Positions 26,881 through 36,456 of a DNA stretch of 64,000 nucleotides are shown here, piece by piece (within the stretch, counting starts at the first letter, position 1; every line of letters begins with the position of its first letter). Position numbers and translations under genes: made by a program. The notes beneath the pieces are model-generated. The model saw only the letters and a program-made list of their open reading frames with translations. It did no database searches and was not told the origin of the DNA. Location: contig NZ_JOFX01000019.1 of NCBI RefSeq assembly GCF_000719345.1, positions 1 through 64,000 on the forward strand. The letters are read 5' to 3'. This stretch comes from Streptomyces sp. NRRL F-2664. GTDB lineage: Bacteria; Actinomycetota; Actinomycetes; Streptomycetales; Streptomycetaceae.

Positions 26881-28689
26881 CTACGGCCTGCCCTGCGGGC
26901 GTACCACCATGGCCGAGCCGCCGCCCCGCCGGGAGGTCTCGGCCGCCGCCAGCCAGCGGCCGTCCGGGAGCCGCTGCACACCGGTGGCGGCGCCGATCTC
27001 CGGGTTCAGCCGGAACCCGTGCCCGAAGGCCTCCAGCTCGGCACGCAGCGGGCTGTTCCACAGGGCCGGCTCCAGCTCGGTGGTGGCCTGGTTGCGCTGG
27101 CTGGCGCGCGGGGCGGCGATGGCGTCGACCAGCGGCAGGCCCCGGTCCAGGTGGCCGGTGAGGGTCTGCAGGACGGTGGTGATGATGGTGGCTCCGCCGG
27201 GTGAGCCGACCGCCAGCACGGGCCGGCCGTCGTCCAGCACGATCGTCGGGGACATGGACGAGCGCGGCCGCTTGCCGGGTCCGGGCAGGTTCGGGTCCGG
27301 GACACCGGGCGCCGCCGGGGCGAAGGAGAAGTCGGTCAGCTCGTTGTTGAGGAGGAAGCCGCGGCCGGGGACGGTGATGGCGCTGCCGCCGGTGGACTCG
27401 ATGGTCAGGGTGTAGGAGACGACGTTGCCCCAGCGGTCGGCGACCGTCAGGTGGGTGGTGTTCTCCCCCTCGTACGTGGTCGGGGCAGCCTGTCCGGTGG
27501 TGGCGCAGGGCACCGGGTGGCGCGGGTCCCCGGGGGCCAGCGGGCTGGTCAGTGCCCGCTCCGGTGCGATCAGGCAGGCGCGGGAGTCGGCGAATCGCTG
27601 GGAGAGCAGTCCGCGCGTCGGCACGTCCACGGCGGCCGGGTCGCCGACCCAGCGGCCGCGGTCGGCGAAGGAGATCCGGGAGGCTTCGATGAAGTGGTGC
27701 AGGTACTGGGTCTGCGACAGCTTCCCGAGGTCGGTGCGCTCCAGGATGTTCAGCGCCTCGCCGACCGTGGTGCCGCCCGAGGAGGAGGGCGCCATGCTGT
27801 ACACGTCCAGGCCGCGGTAGCCCACCCGGGTGGGCTCCTGCCGCTTGGTGGCGTAGGCGCGCAGGTCCCCGGCGGTGAGGTCGCCGGGCCGCACCCTGCG
27901 GGTGGCGGCCGGGTCCACCGGAGGCGTGCGGACGGTGCGGACGATGTCGTCGGCGAGGGGGCCGCGGTAGAGCGCGCCGGTCCCCTTGCGGCCGAGTTCG
28001 GCGTAGGTGTCGGCGAGGTCCGGGTTCTTGAAGGTGGAGCCGACGACGGGCAGGGAGCCGCCGGACAGGAAGAGCTCGGCGGTGTCGGGGAAGTCCCTGA
28101 AGCGGGCCTCGTTGAGCTCGGTCTGGGCGCGGAAGGTGGCGTCCACGGTGAAGCCGTCACGGGCGAGTTTCTCGGCGGGTTTCAGCAGGGAGCGCAGTGA
28201 GCGGGTGCCCCAGGCGTCGAGGGCGCTCTTCCAGGTGGCCGGGGTGCCGGGCACGCCCACGCCGAGGCCGCTGGTCTGGCCCTCGGCGAAGGGGATGGGC
28301 TGCCCGTTCTCCTGGAACAGGGTTTCGGTGGCCGAGGCGGGGGCGGTCTCGCGCCCGTCGATGGTGTGGACGCGCTGCGAGCGGGCGTCGTAGTGGACGA
28401 AGTAGCCGCCCCCGCCGATGCCCGCCGAGTAGGGCTCGGTGACGCCGAGCGCGGCGGCGGTGGCGACGGCCGCGTCGACGGCGTTGCCGCCGGAGCGCAG
28501 TACGGCGATCCCGACGGCGGAGGCATCGGCGTCGACGCTGGCGACGGCCCCGCCGTAGCCGGCGGCGACCGGTACCTTCGCCGGCGGGGCCGGGGTCCCG
28601 GTGGCGGAGGGCGGAGCGGCTCCGGTCGAGACGAGTGCGGCGACGACGGTCAGCAGCGGTAACGTGCGGGCGACGGCGGGACGGTGCAT
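26881..28689 (-). CDS. ggt: Gamma-glutamyltranspeptidase, secreted
   Basis: 602 residues with an N-terminal signal sequence (positive start, hydrophobic TLPLLTVVAALVSTGAA). The autoprocessing and catalytic nucleophile Thr is in ENTTHLTVADRWGN, where the precursor is cut into large and small subunits. The small-subunit GG motif is GSPGGATIIT. The enzyme transfers or hydrolyses gamma-glutamyl groups from glutathione-like peptides outside the cell. It converges with map (6 bases between stops). The ATG has GGAGG 5 bases upstream. Confidence 0.95.
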   Translation of the reverse strand: MHRPAVARTLPLLTVVAALVSTGAAPPSATGTPAPPAKVPVAAGYGGAVASVDADASAVGIAVLRSGGNAVDAAVATAAALGVTEPYSAGIGGGGYFVHYDARSQRVHTIDGRETAPASATETLFQENGQPIPFAEGQTSGLGVGVPGTPATWKSALDAWGTRSLRSLLKPAEKLARDGFTVDATFRAQTELNEARFRDFPDTAELFLSGGSLPVVGSTFKNPDLADTYAELGRKGTGALYRGPLADDIVRTVRTPPVDPAATRRVRPGDLTAGDLRAYATKRQEPTRVGYRGLDVYSMAPSSSGGTTVGEALNILERTDLGKLSQTQYLHHFIEASRISFADRGRWVGDPAAVDVPTRGLLSQRFADSRACLIAPERALTSPLAPGDPRHPVPCATTGQAAPTTYEGENTTHLTVADRWGNVVSYTLTIESTGGSAITVPGRGFLLNNELTDFSFAPAAPGVPDPNLPGPGKRPRSSMSPTIVLDDGRPVLAVGSPGGATIITTVLQTLTGHLDRGLPLVDAIAAPRASQRNQATTELEPALWNSPLRAELEAFGHGFRLNPEIGAATGVQRLPDGRWLAAAETSRRGGGSAMVVRPQGRP

Positions 28690-28825
28690 CCGGACCTCCA
28701 GTGGCAGCGTGGGGCGAGCCTAGCGCCGGGCCCGTCGCCCCGTCAGGGCATCGGCGGGGGCGCGCCGCCCGCCGGGGCGGACCGCGGCGGTGACCCGTCC
28801 CGGCGGCGGCGCTAGCATCCGGCGC

Positions 28826-29551
28826 ATGAACGACGACGTGCGCAACATCGTGCTCGGGCTGATAGCGACCGCCGTCAGCGGCGGGTTCGGCTGGTTCTCC
28901 CGGACCTATCTCTGGCGGCGCGCGCTCCGCCGCAAGCAGGCGTTCTTCGGGCTGCCGGCCGGCGCCGACTGCCTGTTCGTGGTCAACCGGCAGATGGGTG
29001 GGAAGGATTCCTCGCTGCACCGCAACGACGCCTTCGCCCTGCTGGAGATCTCCGCCCTGATCAAGGACTGCGGGGCGAACATCCAGATCGTCACGCACGA
29101 CACGGCCCGTCAGGGATTCGGCGACCGGGCCGAGTTCTGCGTCGGCGGGCCGGTGTCCAACGCCCGCACCACGGCGCACCTGGCGTCCATGCTGCCGGGC
29201 ATCACCGTCAACACCGACTCCGAGCAGCACGAGGACCGCGGCGCGATCCAGGTGGGCGGTGAGAGCTACCGGTGGCGCAAGGGGCTGGAGGAGTTCGTGG
29301 TACTGGCCCGGCTGGCGGGCGGGGAGGGCGGCCGTCCGGTGTTCCTGCTGTCGGGGCAGACCGCGGTCAGCAACCAGGCGGCCGCCCGGTACCTGAGCCG
29401 GCACCACGCGCGGCTGGCGCGCACCTACGGGGCGGACTCCTTCTGCCTGGTGCTGAAGGTGGTCAACTCCGACGCCTACGGTCCGGACGTGACCGAGCTG
29501 GTCGCGGACGTCACCCGGCCGGCCCGGACACCCGCAGCGGCAGCCGTGTGA
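28826..29551 (+). CDS. Membrane-anchored protein of unknown function
   Basis: 241 residues. A single N-terminal hydrophobic segment (about 5-25, IVLGLIATAVSGGFGWFSRTY) with following Arg/Lys predicts a short anchor with a cytoplasmic body. The body alternates strands and helices like a Rossmann or SLOG-type fold (CLFVVNRQMGG, NIQIVTHDTARQGF, CVGGPVSNARTTAHL, VFLLSGQTAVSN). GGPVSN suggests a nucleotide or sugar-phosphate loop, but I cannot name the family. Its last 41 bases overlap the end of the P450 gene on the other strand. Confidence 0.78.
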   Translation: MNDDVRNIVLGLIATAVSGGFGWFSRTYLWRRALRRKQAFFGLPAGADCLFVVNRQMGGKDSSLHRNDAFALLEISALIKDCGANIQIVTHDTARQGFGDRAEFCVGGPVSNARTTAHLASMLPGITVNTDSEQHEDRGAIQVGGESYRWRKGLEEFVVLARLAGGEGGRPVFLLSGQTAVSNQAAARYLSRHHARLARTYGADSFCLVLKVVNSDAYGPDVTELVADVTRPARTPAAAAV

Positions 29552-30770
29552 TCCCGTTGATGAAGTTGGACACCAGCCGCCGGGGTGGGCCGGTGAGTTC
29601 CGGTGCGGGCATGGCGGCGCACCACTCCTCGTAGAGGGTGCGAAGCTGGAGGCGGGCGAAGTGGGCGCCCAGGCAGACGTGCGGGCCGTCCCCGAAGGAC
29701 ACGTGCGGGTTGGGGGTGCGTCCGGGGTCCAGCCGGTAGGGGTCGGTGAAGACGCGCTCGTCGTGGTTGGCGGAGGCGTGGAAGACGACGACCTTGTCGC
29801 CGGCGCGGACCGGCTGTCCGGCCAGTTCGTGGTCGACGGCGGCGGTGCGGCGGAAGCTGAGGACCGGCGGGTGGACGCGCAGGAGTTCCTCGACCGCGGT
29901 CGCGAACGGGTACTGCCCGGCCGCGAGCCGGCGGTAGGCGTCCGCGTCCCCGGCCAGGGCGAGCAGGCCGCCGGGAGCGGCGCTGCGGACGGTGTCGTTG
30001 CCGGCGACGGTGAGCAGGAAGAAGAACATCTCCAGTTCGGCGGGGTCGAGTCCGGCCGTGGCAAGCGCGGTCATCACGTCGTCGCCGGGGTGTCGGCGCT
30101 TGTGGTCGGCGAGTTCGCGGGCGTAGGCGAACATGTCGCCGAGCAGGGCCGGGGAGCGCGGGTCGAGGGGTTTTCCGTCGGGGCCGAGGAGCGGCTGCGG
30201 CACGTCGTCGGGGTCCTGGTAGCCGATGACCCGAACGGTCCACTCCAGCAGCAGAGACCGGTCCGCGGGCGGGACCCCGAGCAGGTCGGTGAGGTTGAGC
30301 AGCGCGTATTCGTCGGTGACCGTGCGCACCAGGTCGGCGCTGCCGTCCTCGGCACGGTCCCGGGCGGCGGCCAGCAGCGTACGGGCGCGTGCGCGCACCC
30401 GTACGGCATGGGCGTCGACGCGGGCGGGGGTGAAGGCGCGGGCGACGAGCCGGCGCAGTCGGCCGTGGTCGGGGGGATCCTGGTTGAGCATGGTGCGGCG
30501 CAGGAAGGGCAGGTCGGCCGGGTCGGGGTCGCGGATCTGGGTGGCGCCCAGCCAGGAGGAGTACCTGCGGTGGTCGCGCAGGACGCGGACGACGTCGGCG
30601 TGCCGGGTGACGGCCCAGAAGCCGGGGCCTGCGGGCCAGCCGGCGATCTCGGGCTCGGGCTGCCAGGCCACGGGGTGGTGGTCGCGCAGGATCCGGTAGC
30701 GCTCGTGCGGGACTCCGGCGGCGTGGATGCGGGGGTCGAAGACGTCGGGGACGTCCGCGGCGTGGTCCAT
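29511..30770 (-). CDS. Cytochrome P450
   Basis: 419-residue soluble bacterial P450. Heme-binding loop FGDGPHVCLGAHFARLQ with proximal Cys C366; ExxR motif in the K-helix (EELLR); I-helix AGNDTVR, where the acid-alcohol pair is Asp-Thr rather than Glu/Asp-Thr in the commonest order. No ferredoxin or reductase gene is adjacent. The ATG at 30770 was chosen over one 12 codons upstream because known members start near MDHAADVPDVFDP. Substrate unknown. Confidence 0.93.
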   Translation of the reverse strand: MDHAADVPDVFDPRIHAAGVPHERYRILRDHHPVAWQPEPEIAGWPAGPGFWAVTRHADVVRVLRDHRRYSSWLGATQIRDPDPADLPFLRRTMLNQDPPDHGRLRRLVARAFTPARVDAHAVRVRARARTLLAAARDRAEDGSADLVRTVTDEYALLNLTDLLGVPPADRSLLLEWTVRVIGYQDPDDVPQPLLGPDGKPLDPRSPALLGDMFAYARELADHKRRHPGDDVMTALATAGLDPAELEMFFFLLTVAGNDTVRSAAPGGLLALAGDADAYRRLAAGQYPFATAVEELLRVHPPVLSFRRTAAVDHELAGQPVRAGDKVVVFHASANHDERVFTDPYRLDPGRTPNPHVSFGDGPHVCLGAHFARLQLRTLYEEWCAAMPAPELTGPPRRLVSNFINGITRLPLRVSGPAG

Positions 30771-30858
30771 GGGGCCACCGTGACGGGTGCCCGGCCCGGG
30801 CCGCAAGGGCGCGGCGCCGGGCGCGCGGCGTTCCGGCGCCGACGTCGGCGGGGCGACG

Positions 30859-31398
30859 TCAGCGCTGTGACGTCCTGCAGTCCGCGGACGGCAGGGTGGT
30901 GTCGGTGCCCTGGATGGTGACGGGGCTGAGGGTGTCCCGTACGGCGGAGACGCCGATGGTGCACACGAGCTGGTCGCGGGCCAGTTCGGAGAGGCCGCCG
31001 ACGGCGAACGGCACGTTCACCGTCAGCCCCTTGTACGGCGCGTACGCGCCCACCGTCGCCGAGTTGGTCCTGTCGTCGGGCACCGGTGGCAGCGCCGTGG
31101 TGAGCCCTGCCGCCGAGGCCGGGCCGCTGGGGCCGTTCAGCAGGAGCCGCAGCAGCGGCGTCGGCGCGAGCGTGTAGTCGGCGCCCATCTGGAAGGGGAC
31201 CGGGACGAGCCGGTCTCCGTCCTTGGAGACGAAGTAGAGGACGGCTGCGTTCTTGTCGCCGGGGATCTTGACGCCGGCGGCGTGGCCGCTCTCGACCACT
31301 CCGGTGCGTTTGATCCCGCAGCCGGCGAGCAGCAGGGTGGCGGCGGTCAGCGCCGCGGTGGCCGCCGCGGTCCGGCGGCTGCTCCTCCGCCCTGTCAT
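30859..31398 (-). CDS. Lipoprotein, GerMN-like, of a two-component operon
   Basis: 179 residues. Signal peptide with lipobox LAGC (C27), then a single domain of about 130 residues (AAVLYFVSKDGDRLVPVPF...LLRLLLNGP...GLTVNVPFAVGGLSELARDQLVCTI) that looks like a GerMN/sporulation-lipoprotein fold. Its start overlaps the histidine kinase stop by 4 bases. Actinobacterial kinases are often encoded with such an extracytoplasmic lipoprotein (LpqB with MtrB, CseA with CseC), so a role in modulating the kinase is likely. Confidence 0.85.
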   Translation of the reverse strand: MTGRRSSRRTAAATAALTAATLLLAGCGIKRTGVVESGHAAGVKIPGDKNAAVLYFVSKDGDRLVPVPFQMGADYTLAPTPLLRLLLNGPSGPASAAGLTTALPPVPDDRTNSATVGAYAPYKGLTVNVPFAVGGLSELARDQLVCTIGVSAVRDTLSPVTIQGTDTTLPSADCRTSQR

Positions 31399-32840
31399 AC
31401 GCGGGCCTCCAACGGCATGTCGAGGGTGAAGAGCGCGCCGCCGGCGGGGCCGTTGGCGGCGTGGAGGGTGCCGCCGTGCAGGCGGACGTTCTCCAGGGTG
31501 ATGGCGAGTCCGAGGCCGCTGCCGGCGGAGCGGGTGCGGGCCGCGTCGGCCTTGAAGAAGCGGTCGAAGATGTGCGGCAGCACGTCGGGGGCGATGCCGG
31601 GGCCGCTGTCGGCGACGTCGATGAGGAGCCGTTCGCCGTCGGGGCGGGGTGCGGTCCGTACGGTGACGCGTACGGGGGCGCCGCCGTGGCGCAGGGCGTT
31701 GCCGACGAGGTTGGCGAGGACCACGTCGAAGCGGCGCGGGTCGAGCCGGGCGCGTACGGCGTCGGGCAGTTCGGTGGTGACGCGGTCGTCGTCCCAGTGG
31801 CGTCGTTCGAGGGTCTTGCGGACGGCTTCGGCGATGTCGACGTCGTCCAGGTTGAGGTCGGCGGCCCGGGCGTCGAAGCGGGAGATCTCCATCAGGTCCT
31901 CGACGAGGACGGCTAGTTTGCCCGTCTCGGCACTGACCAGGCGCAGGGCCTTGGCGGTGTCGGCGTCGAGGCGGGCGGCGTCCTCGTCGAGGACTTCCGT
32001 CACGGCGAGCATCCCGGCGAGCGGGGTGCGCAGTTCGTGGGAGACGTCGGAGGCGAAGCGGCGGGCGCGGACCTCGGCCTCCTGGAGCTCGCGTACGGAC
32101 TGCTCCAGGGCGCGGGCGGTCTCGTTGAAGGTGCGGGCGAGTCCGGCGAGTTCGTCGGCGCCCCGGACCTCGATGCGGGTGTCGAGGCGGCCGCGGCCCA
32201 GCTTCTGGGCGGCGCGGCGCATGTCGCGGACCGGCCGCAGCACGCTGCGGGCGGCCAGCAGCGCGGGGACGATGGCGATGGCCAGGCCCGGGACGGCGCC
32301 CTGCTGGGCGGCTTCGACCATGGCCTCGACGGTCTGCTTCTCGGTGGAGAGCGGGACGCTGGCGTAGAAGACGACGCCGGTGGGTTCGGTGTACCCGTTG
32401 TGTTCGAAGACGGCGGGGACGCCGATGGTGAGCCAGGGGTTGCCGCGCTGGTCCTCCACGCGCTGGAAGGCGGCGTACCGGTTGTTGCGGACCCTCTCGC
32501 GCAGGCTGTCGGTGATCACGGTGGAGGTGGGGGTGCCGGGATTGGTGGAGACGCGCATCCCGGCGTACTCGCCGAAGATGATCCACGGGTGGGGTTTGCC
32601 GCGCTTGCCGAGCTCGATGACGATGCGCTGGAGTTCCGTCTGTTCCAGGGGGAGGCGGAACTCCTGCTGCTCGATCTGGTCGCGCAGCGTGCTGACGGCG
32701 GTGTCCTGGGTCTGTTTGAGGATGGCGTTGCGCGCCTGCTGGTAGGTCAGGGCGGCGGTGGTTCCCGCGCTGATGGCGGCGACCAGGAGGAAGGCCGCTA
32801 TCAGCCGGGTGCGCAGCCCGAGCGGTGCTATGCGTCGCAC
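31395..32840 (-). CDS. HAMP-domain sensor histidine kinase
   Basis: 481 residues. First membrane helix about 13-33, extracytoplasmic sensor about 34-180, second helix about 185-205, HAMP about 206-255. HisKA with the phospho-accepting His is in ASDVSHELRTPLAG. HATPase with N box (LANLVGNALRHG), G1 (DSGPGIA) and G2 (GSGLGLAI) completes it. Starts 6 bases after the response-regulator stop. The trio regulator-kinase-lipoprotein sits directly downstream of MurJ and FemAB, hinting at cell-envelope sensing. Confidence 0.95.
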   Translation of the reverse strand: MRRIAPLGLRTRLIAAFLLVAAISAGTTAALTYQQARNAILKQTQDTAVSTLRDQIEQQEFRLPLEQTELQRIVIELGKRGKPHPWIIFGEYAGMRVSTNPGTPTSTVITDSLRERVRNNRYAAFQRVEDQRGNPWLTIGVPAVFEHNGYTEPTGVVFYASVPLSTEKQTVEAMVEAAQQGAVPGLAIAIVPALLAARSVLRPVRDMRRAAQKLGRGRLDTRIEVRGADELAGLARTFNETARALEQSVRELQEAEVRARRFASDVSHELRTPLAGMLAVTEVLDEDAARLDADTAKALRLVSAETGKLAVLVEDLMEISRFDARAADLNLDDVDIAEAVRKTLERRHWDDDRVTTELPDAVRARLDPRRFDVVLANLVGNALRHGGAPVRVTVRTAPRPDGERLLIDVADSGPGIAPDVLPHIFDRFFKADAARTRSAGSGLGLAITLENVRLHGGTLHAANGPAGGALFTLDMPLEARV

Positions 32841-32846
32841 CGCGGC

Positions 32847-33530
32847 CTACAGCGGGCCGAAGCGGTAGCCGAAGCCGCGCACGGTCTGTATGTAGCGGGG
32901 GCTGCGGGCGGGGTCCTCGATCTTGTGGCGCAGGCGGCGGACGCAGGCGTCCACGAGCCGGGCGTCGGCGTGGTAGCTGTGGTCCCAGACGTACTCCAGG
33001 AGCTGCTGGCGGGAGAAGACCTGCTCGGGTGAGGCCGACAGGTGCAGCAGGAGCTTGATCTCGCTGGGGGCGAGGGCGATGCGTTCGCCGTTCTTGGCGA
33101 CGGTCAGGCCGGCGCGGTCGATGGTGAGTTCGGCGTGGCTCTCGATGCCGGGGCGTCCTCCGACGGGGTCGCTGAGGCGGCGCAGGACGGCCTTGATGCG
33201 GGCTTCGATGACTTCGGTGCGGGCGGGTTTGACGATGTAGTCGTCGGCGCCCGCCTCCAGGCCGATGACGATGTCGAAGTCGTCGCCGCGTGCGGTGAGC
33301 ATGATGATCGGGACTTCGCTGGTCCGGCGGATGCGGTGGCACACCTGGACTCCGTTGATGCCGGGCAGCATCAGGTCGAGCAGGACGAGTTCGGGGTGGA
33401 AGTCCGCCATCAAGGCGAGTCCTTCCTCGCCCGTCTCGGCGGCCCGCACCTCGTGCCCGCGGCGGCGCAGGCCGAGGCCCACCCCTTCGCGGATGGAAGG
33501 GTCGTCCTCGATCAGCAGTACGCGTGGCAT
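32847..33530 (-). CDS. OmpR/PhoB-family response regulator
   Basis: 227 residues: receiver domain (1-118) with acidic pocket IEDD, phospho-acceptor D52 (LVLLDLMLPG), and the conserved Lys in YIVKPAR; winged-helix DNA-binding domain (about 130-227) ending in RTVRGFGYRF-type sequence. First gene of the kinase/lipoprotein operon, 41 bases after murJ. OmpR-type direct-repeat boxes (GTnAC-6-GTnAC) occur 3-4.4 kb away in front of an L,D-transpeptidase and a secreted hydrolase. Whether this regulator binds them is untested. Confidence 0.95.
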   Translation of the reverse strand: MPRVLLIEDDPSIREGVGLGLRRRGHEVRAAETGEEGLALMADFHPELVLLDLMLPGINGVQVCHRIRRTSEVPIIMLTARGDDFDIVIGLEAGADDYIVKPARTEVIEARIKAVLRRLSDPVGGRPGIESHAELTIDRAGLTVAKNGERIALAPSEIKLLLHLSASPEQVFSRQQLLEYVWDHSYHADARLVDACVRRLRHKIEDPARSPRYIQTVRGFGYRFGPL

Positions 33531-33571
33531 CCGGTCAGTATCCCAGGGCGGTCTTCGGCTCCTCCTCCCCG

Positions 33572-35239
33572 CTACCGGCCGGTCTTGCGGCGCAGGGAGT
33601 CGAGCAGGGCGGTGATCTCGGCCAGGCGCAGCGGCCGGGCAAGGAGGACGACGACCAGGGCCAGGGCCGCGGTTCCCGCGCCGACCGCGGCGAAGTCGCC
33701 GAAGCGTTCGGCGGCGCGGGCGGCCGCGTGGGCGGCGGCGGCCGCGGGCAGGCAGGCCGCCAGCAGCCGCAGGTGGGTGCGCGCGGCCGTGGCACGGCGT
33801 GCGCCGCGGCTGCCCGTGCGCGGGCCGAGCCGGCGGGAGAGGGCGTACCCGGTGACGGCGGCGCCGGCGAGGAAGGCGGCGGAGGAGGCGGCGGCCATGC
33901 CGGTGACCGCCCAGCGCGGAGGCAGCAGAAGGTACGCGGCCGCGGACAGGCCGGCGTTGACGGTGACGATGACGAGGTTGAGGAAGAAGGGGGTGCGGGT
34001 GTCGGAGAGGGCGTAGAAGCCGCGGGAGAGCACGTACTGCGCGGAGAAGGCGACCAGGCCGGGCGCGAAGGCCGTGAGCATGCCCGCCATGATCTCGATG
34101 TCGGCGGCGCCGGTGCGTCCGTAGCCGAAGACGGCGCCCATCACCCAGGGGGCCAGCGCGGCCATGAGGGCGGCGGCGGGCACGACGAGGGCGGCGCTGG
34201 AGCGCAGGGCGTAGGAGACGTCGCGGCGGACCGCCCCGAGGTCGCCGTCGGCGGCGGACGCGCTCATCCGCGGCATCAGGGCGGTGACGAGGGAGACGGT
34301 GATGATGCCCTGGGGGACGATCCACAGCTGGTAGGCGTTGCTGTAGGCGGTGTAGCCGGCGCCGCCGGAGAGGCCGGCGTCGACGGCATGCTGTCCGGTG
34401 GTGGTCGAGAGCCGGGTGACGACCCAGTAGGCGATCTGGTTGGTGAGGACGAGCAGGACGGTCCAGCCCGCGTTGCGCAGGGGGCGGCCGAGGCCGCTGC
34501 CGCGCCAGTCGAAGCGGGGGCGCCAGCGGAAGCGGGCCGCGCGCAGCGAGGGGAGGAGCGCGAGGGCCTGGACGACGATGCCGGCGGTGGTGCCGAGGCC
34601 CAGGAGCCGGGTCTCGGCCGCGGTGAGGCCGCCTGCGGCGTCGTGGGAGACGTACAGGAACAGCCCGAACACGGCGATGATCACGACGTTGTTGAGGACG
34701 GGGGTCCACATCATCGCGCCGAAGCGGCCGCGGGAGTTGAGCACCTGGCCGAGCAGGGTGAAGAGCCCGTAGAAGAGGATCTGCGGCAGGCAGTACCGGG
34801 CCAGGGCCACGGTGGTGCTCTCCTGGGCGCCGCTGTAGCCGGTGTAGGCGGAGACGATCAGCGGGGCGGCGAGGACGGCGGCGGCGGTGAGCGCCATGAG
34901 GGCCGCCGTGCAGGCGGTGAGCAGCCGGTCGGTATAGGCGGTGCCGCCGTCGGCGTGTTCCTTGGCGGCCCGGACCAGCTCGGGGACGAAGACGGCGTTG
35001 AGGGCTCCGCCGACGAGGAGGATGTAGATGATGTTCGGGACGGTGTTGGCGACGGCGTAGCCGTCGCCGAGCAGTCCGGTGCCCAGGGCGGCGACGACGA
35101 CGGCGGAGCGGACGAAGCCGGTGGCGCGGGAGACGATCGATCCGGCCGCCATGAGCGCGCCGCTGCGCATCACGGAGGTCTTCTTCGGTGCCGCGCCGTC
35201 GGACGCCGGGCCGGCCGGTCTGGTGTCGGTGGCCGTCAC
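33572..35239 (-). CDS. murJ: MurJ-family lipid II flippase
   Basis: 555 residues with about 14 predicted membrane helices of the MviN/MurJ (MOP) superfamily. Clear stretches include SIVSRATGFVRSAVVVAALG near the start and PQGIITVSLVTALMPRMS in the middle, both family-typical. Moves lipid II across the membrane for peptidoglycan synthesis. GTG 35239 overlaps the FemAB stop (GTGA), so the bridge-forming enzyme and flippase are co-translated. It lacks the kinase-like cytoplasmic extension of mycobacterial MurJ. Could be a second copy. Confidence 0.9.
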   Translation of the reverse strand: MTATDTRPAGPASDGAAPKKTSVMRSGALMAAGSIVSRATGFVRSAVVVAALGTGLLGDGYAVANTVPNIIYILLVGGALNAVFVPELVRAAKEHADGGTAYTDRLLTACTAALMALTAAAVLAAPLIVSAYTGYSGAQESTTVALARYCLPQILFYGLFTLLGQVLNSRGRFGAMMWTPVLNNVVIIAVFGLFLYVSHDAAGGLTAAETRLLGLGTTAGIVVQALALLPSLRAARFRWRPRFDWRGSGLGRPLRNAGWTVLLVLTNQIAYWVVTRLSTTTGQHAVDAGLSGGAGYTAYSNAYQLWIVPQGIITVSLVTALMPRMSASAADGDLGAVRRDVSYALRSSAALVVPAAALMAALAPWVMGAVFGYGRTGAADIEIMAGMLTAFAPGLVAFSAQYVLSRGFYALSDTRTPFFLNLVIVTVNAGLSAAAYLLLPPRWAVTGMAAASSAAFLAGAAVTGYALSRRLGPRTGSRGARRATAARTHLRLLAACLPAAAAAHAAARAAERFGDFAAVGAGTAALALVVVLLARPLRLAEITALLDSLRRKTGR

Positions 35240-36345
35240 CGGCGGGCCAGGTAGGCCTGGAACGCCTTGTAGAGCGCCGTGTTGGCCACTCCGTCCATCG
35301 GGATCTCCCATTCGCCGAGCGTTTCGACGACCTGTCCGCCGGTGCCGAGCTTCCAGCGCAGCAACCCGAAAGAGCGTTCGTCGGGGTCGAGGGTGGAGGG
35401 TACCCCGCGCATGTCGTACTCGTCGGCTCCGAGGGCGTGTGCGTCGCGCATCATGCGCCACTGCAGGGCGTTGCTGGGGCGTACCTCGCGCCGGTGGTCG
35501 GCGGAGGCGCCGGTCTGGTACCAGACCCTGCTGCCGGTGCTGATCATGGTGTGGGCGGCGAGGATCTCGCCGCGGTGGAGGGCGAGGTAGAGCCGCATCC
35601 GGCCGGGCTGTTCCTCGTTGAGGACGCGGTACTGCTGCTCGTAGTAGGCGAGGGAGCGGCCGAGCCGGAAGCCGTCGCGCTCCTCGGTGATGCGCAGCAG
35701 CCGGTAGAACTCGGGCAGGTCGGCGGAGGTGCCGAGGACCGTCTCGACGCCGGCCTTGTCGGCCTTGCGCACGTTGCGCCGCCACTCCTGGTTGAGGCCG
35801 GACCACAGGTCGTCGAGGGTGCGGCCGGCGAGCGGCACGCGGAAGACGTGGCGGGGCTGGGCGTCGCCGTCGTCCTCGCCGCCGCAGCGCTTCCAGCCGC
35901 GGGTGCGCAGCCGGTCGGCGAGTGCGGCACCCACGGCGTCGACCTCGGTGGCGAGGACGTCCGAGATCTGCCGGCCGGGGCCGGTGCCCGCCTTGGCGGT
36001 GGCGGCGTCCCAGCGGCGGTAGGCGGGGCTGGGGCCGATGCGGACGGCGAAGGCGCCGGCGGCCCGCAGGTGGCGCATGAGGGGGCCCAGCCAGCGGTCG
36101 ACGCGCGGGTCGGACCAGTCGGCGACGGGCCCTTCGGGGAGGTAGGCGAAGTATTTGCGCGTGCCGGGGAATTGCCGAGAGAGAACGAGTCCGGCCCCTT
36201 CGATCTGCCCGCCCGGACGATGCCATCCGATCGTTTCCGAGCGCCACAGGTCCTTCACCCGACCCCAGGAGGGGTACTGCAGAAAGCTCGCCGCCGGGGT
36301 CCTGGCGAGGAAGGCCTGGTATTCGGGGACGGACAGGGTGCGCAC
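35236..36345 (-). CDS. FemAB/FemX-type peptidoglycan bridge aminoacyltransferase
   Basis: 369 residues with the duplicated GNAT-like fold of the Fem family (HVFRVPLAGRTLDDLWSGLNQEWRRNVRKADKAGV; later EYDMRGVPSTLDPDERSFGLLRWKLGTGGQ). Adds an amino acid (probably Gly in streptomycetes) to the stem-peptide diaminopimelate of lipid II using aminoacyl-tRNA. I set the start at GTG 36345, preceded by CAGGAG at 6 bases; an earlier GTG would add 18 residues. It is followed by MurJ, which would flip the product. Confidence 0.88.
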   Translation of the reverse strand: MRTLSVPEYQAFLARTPAASFLQYPSWGRVKDLWRSETIGWHRPGGQIEGAGLVLSRQFPGTRKYFAYLPEGPVADWSDPRVDRWLGPLMRHLRAAGAFAVRIGPSPAYRRWDAATAKAGTGPGRQISDVLATEVDAVGAALADRLRTRGWKRCGGEDDGDAQPRHVFRVPLAGRTLDDLWSGLNQEWRRNVRKADKAGVETVLGTSADLPEFYRLLRITEERDGFRLGRSLAYYEQQYRVLNEEQPGRMRLYLALHRGEILAAHTMISTGSRVWYQTGASADHRREVRPSNALQWRMMRDAHALGADEYDMRGVPSTLDPDERSFGLLRWKLGTGGQVVETLGEWEIPMDGVANTALYKAFQAYLARR

Positions 36346-36456
36346 GTGGAGCTCCTGGTCCTGGTCCTGCCGGGCGGGGGTGACGAGCAGTGCGCACACG
36401 GCTGACGGCCTTCCTGTTCGTGCCGGGGGTCGTTCACAGGACTCTCACAGCCACCC

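Noticed and set aside
29511..30770. Natural-product cluster around the P450
   Set aside because: No NRPS, PKS, terpene synthase, ferredoxin or tailoring genes flank it.
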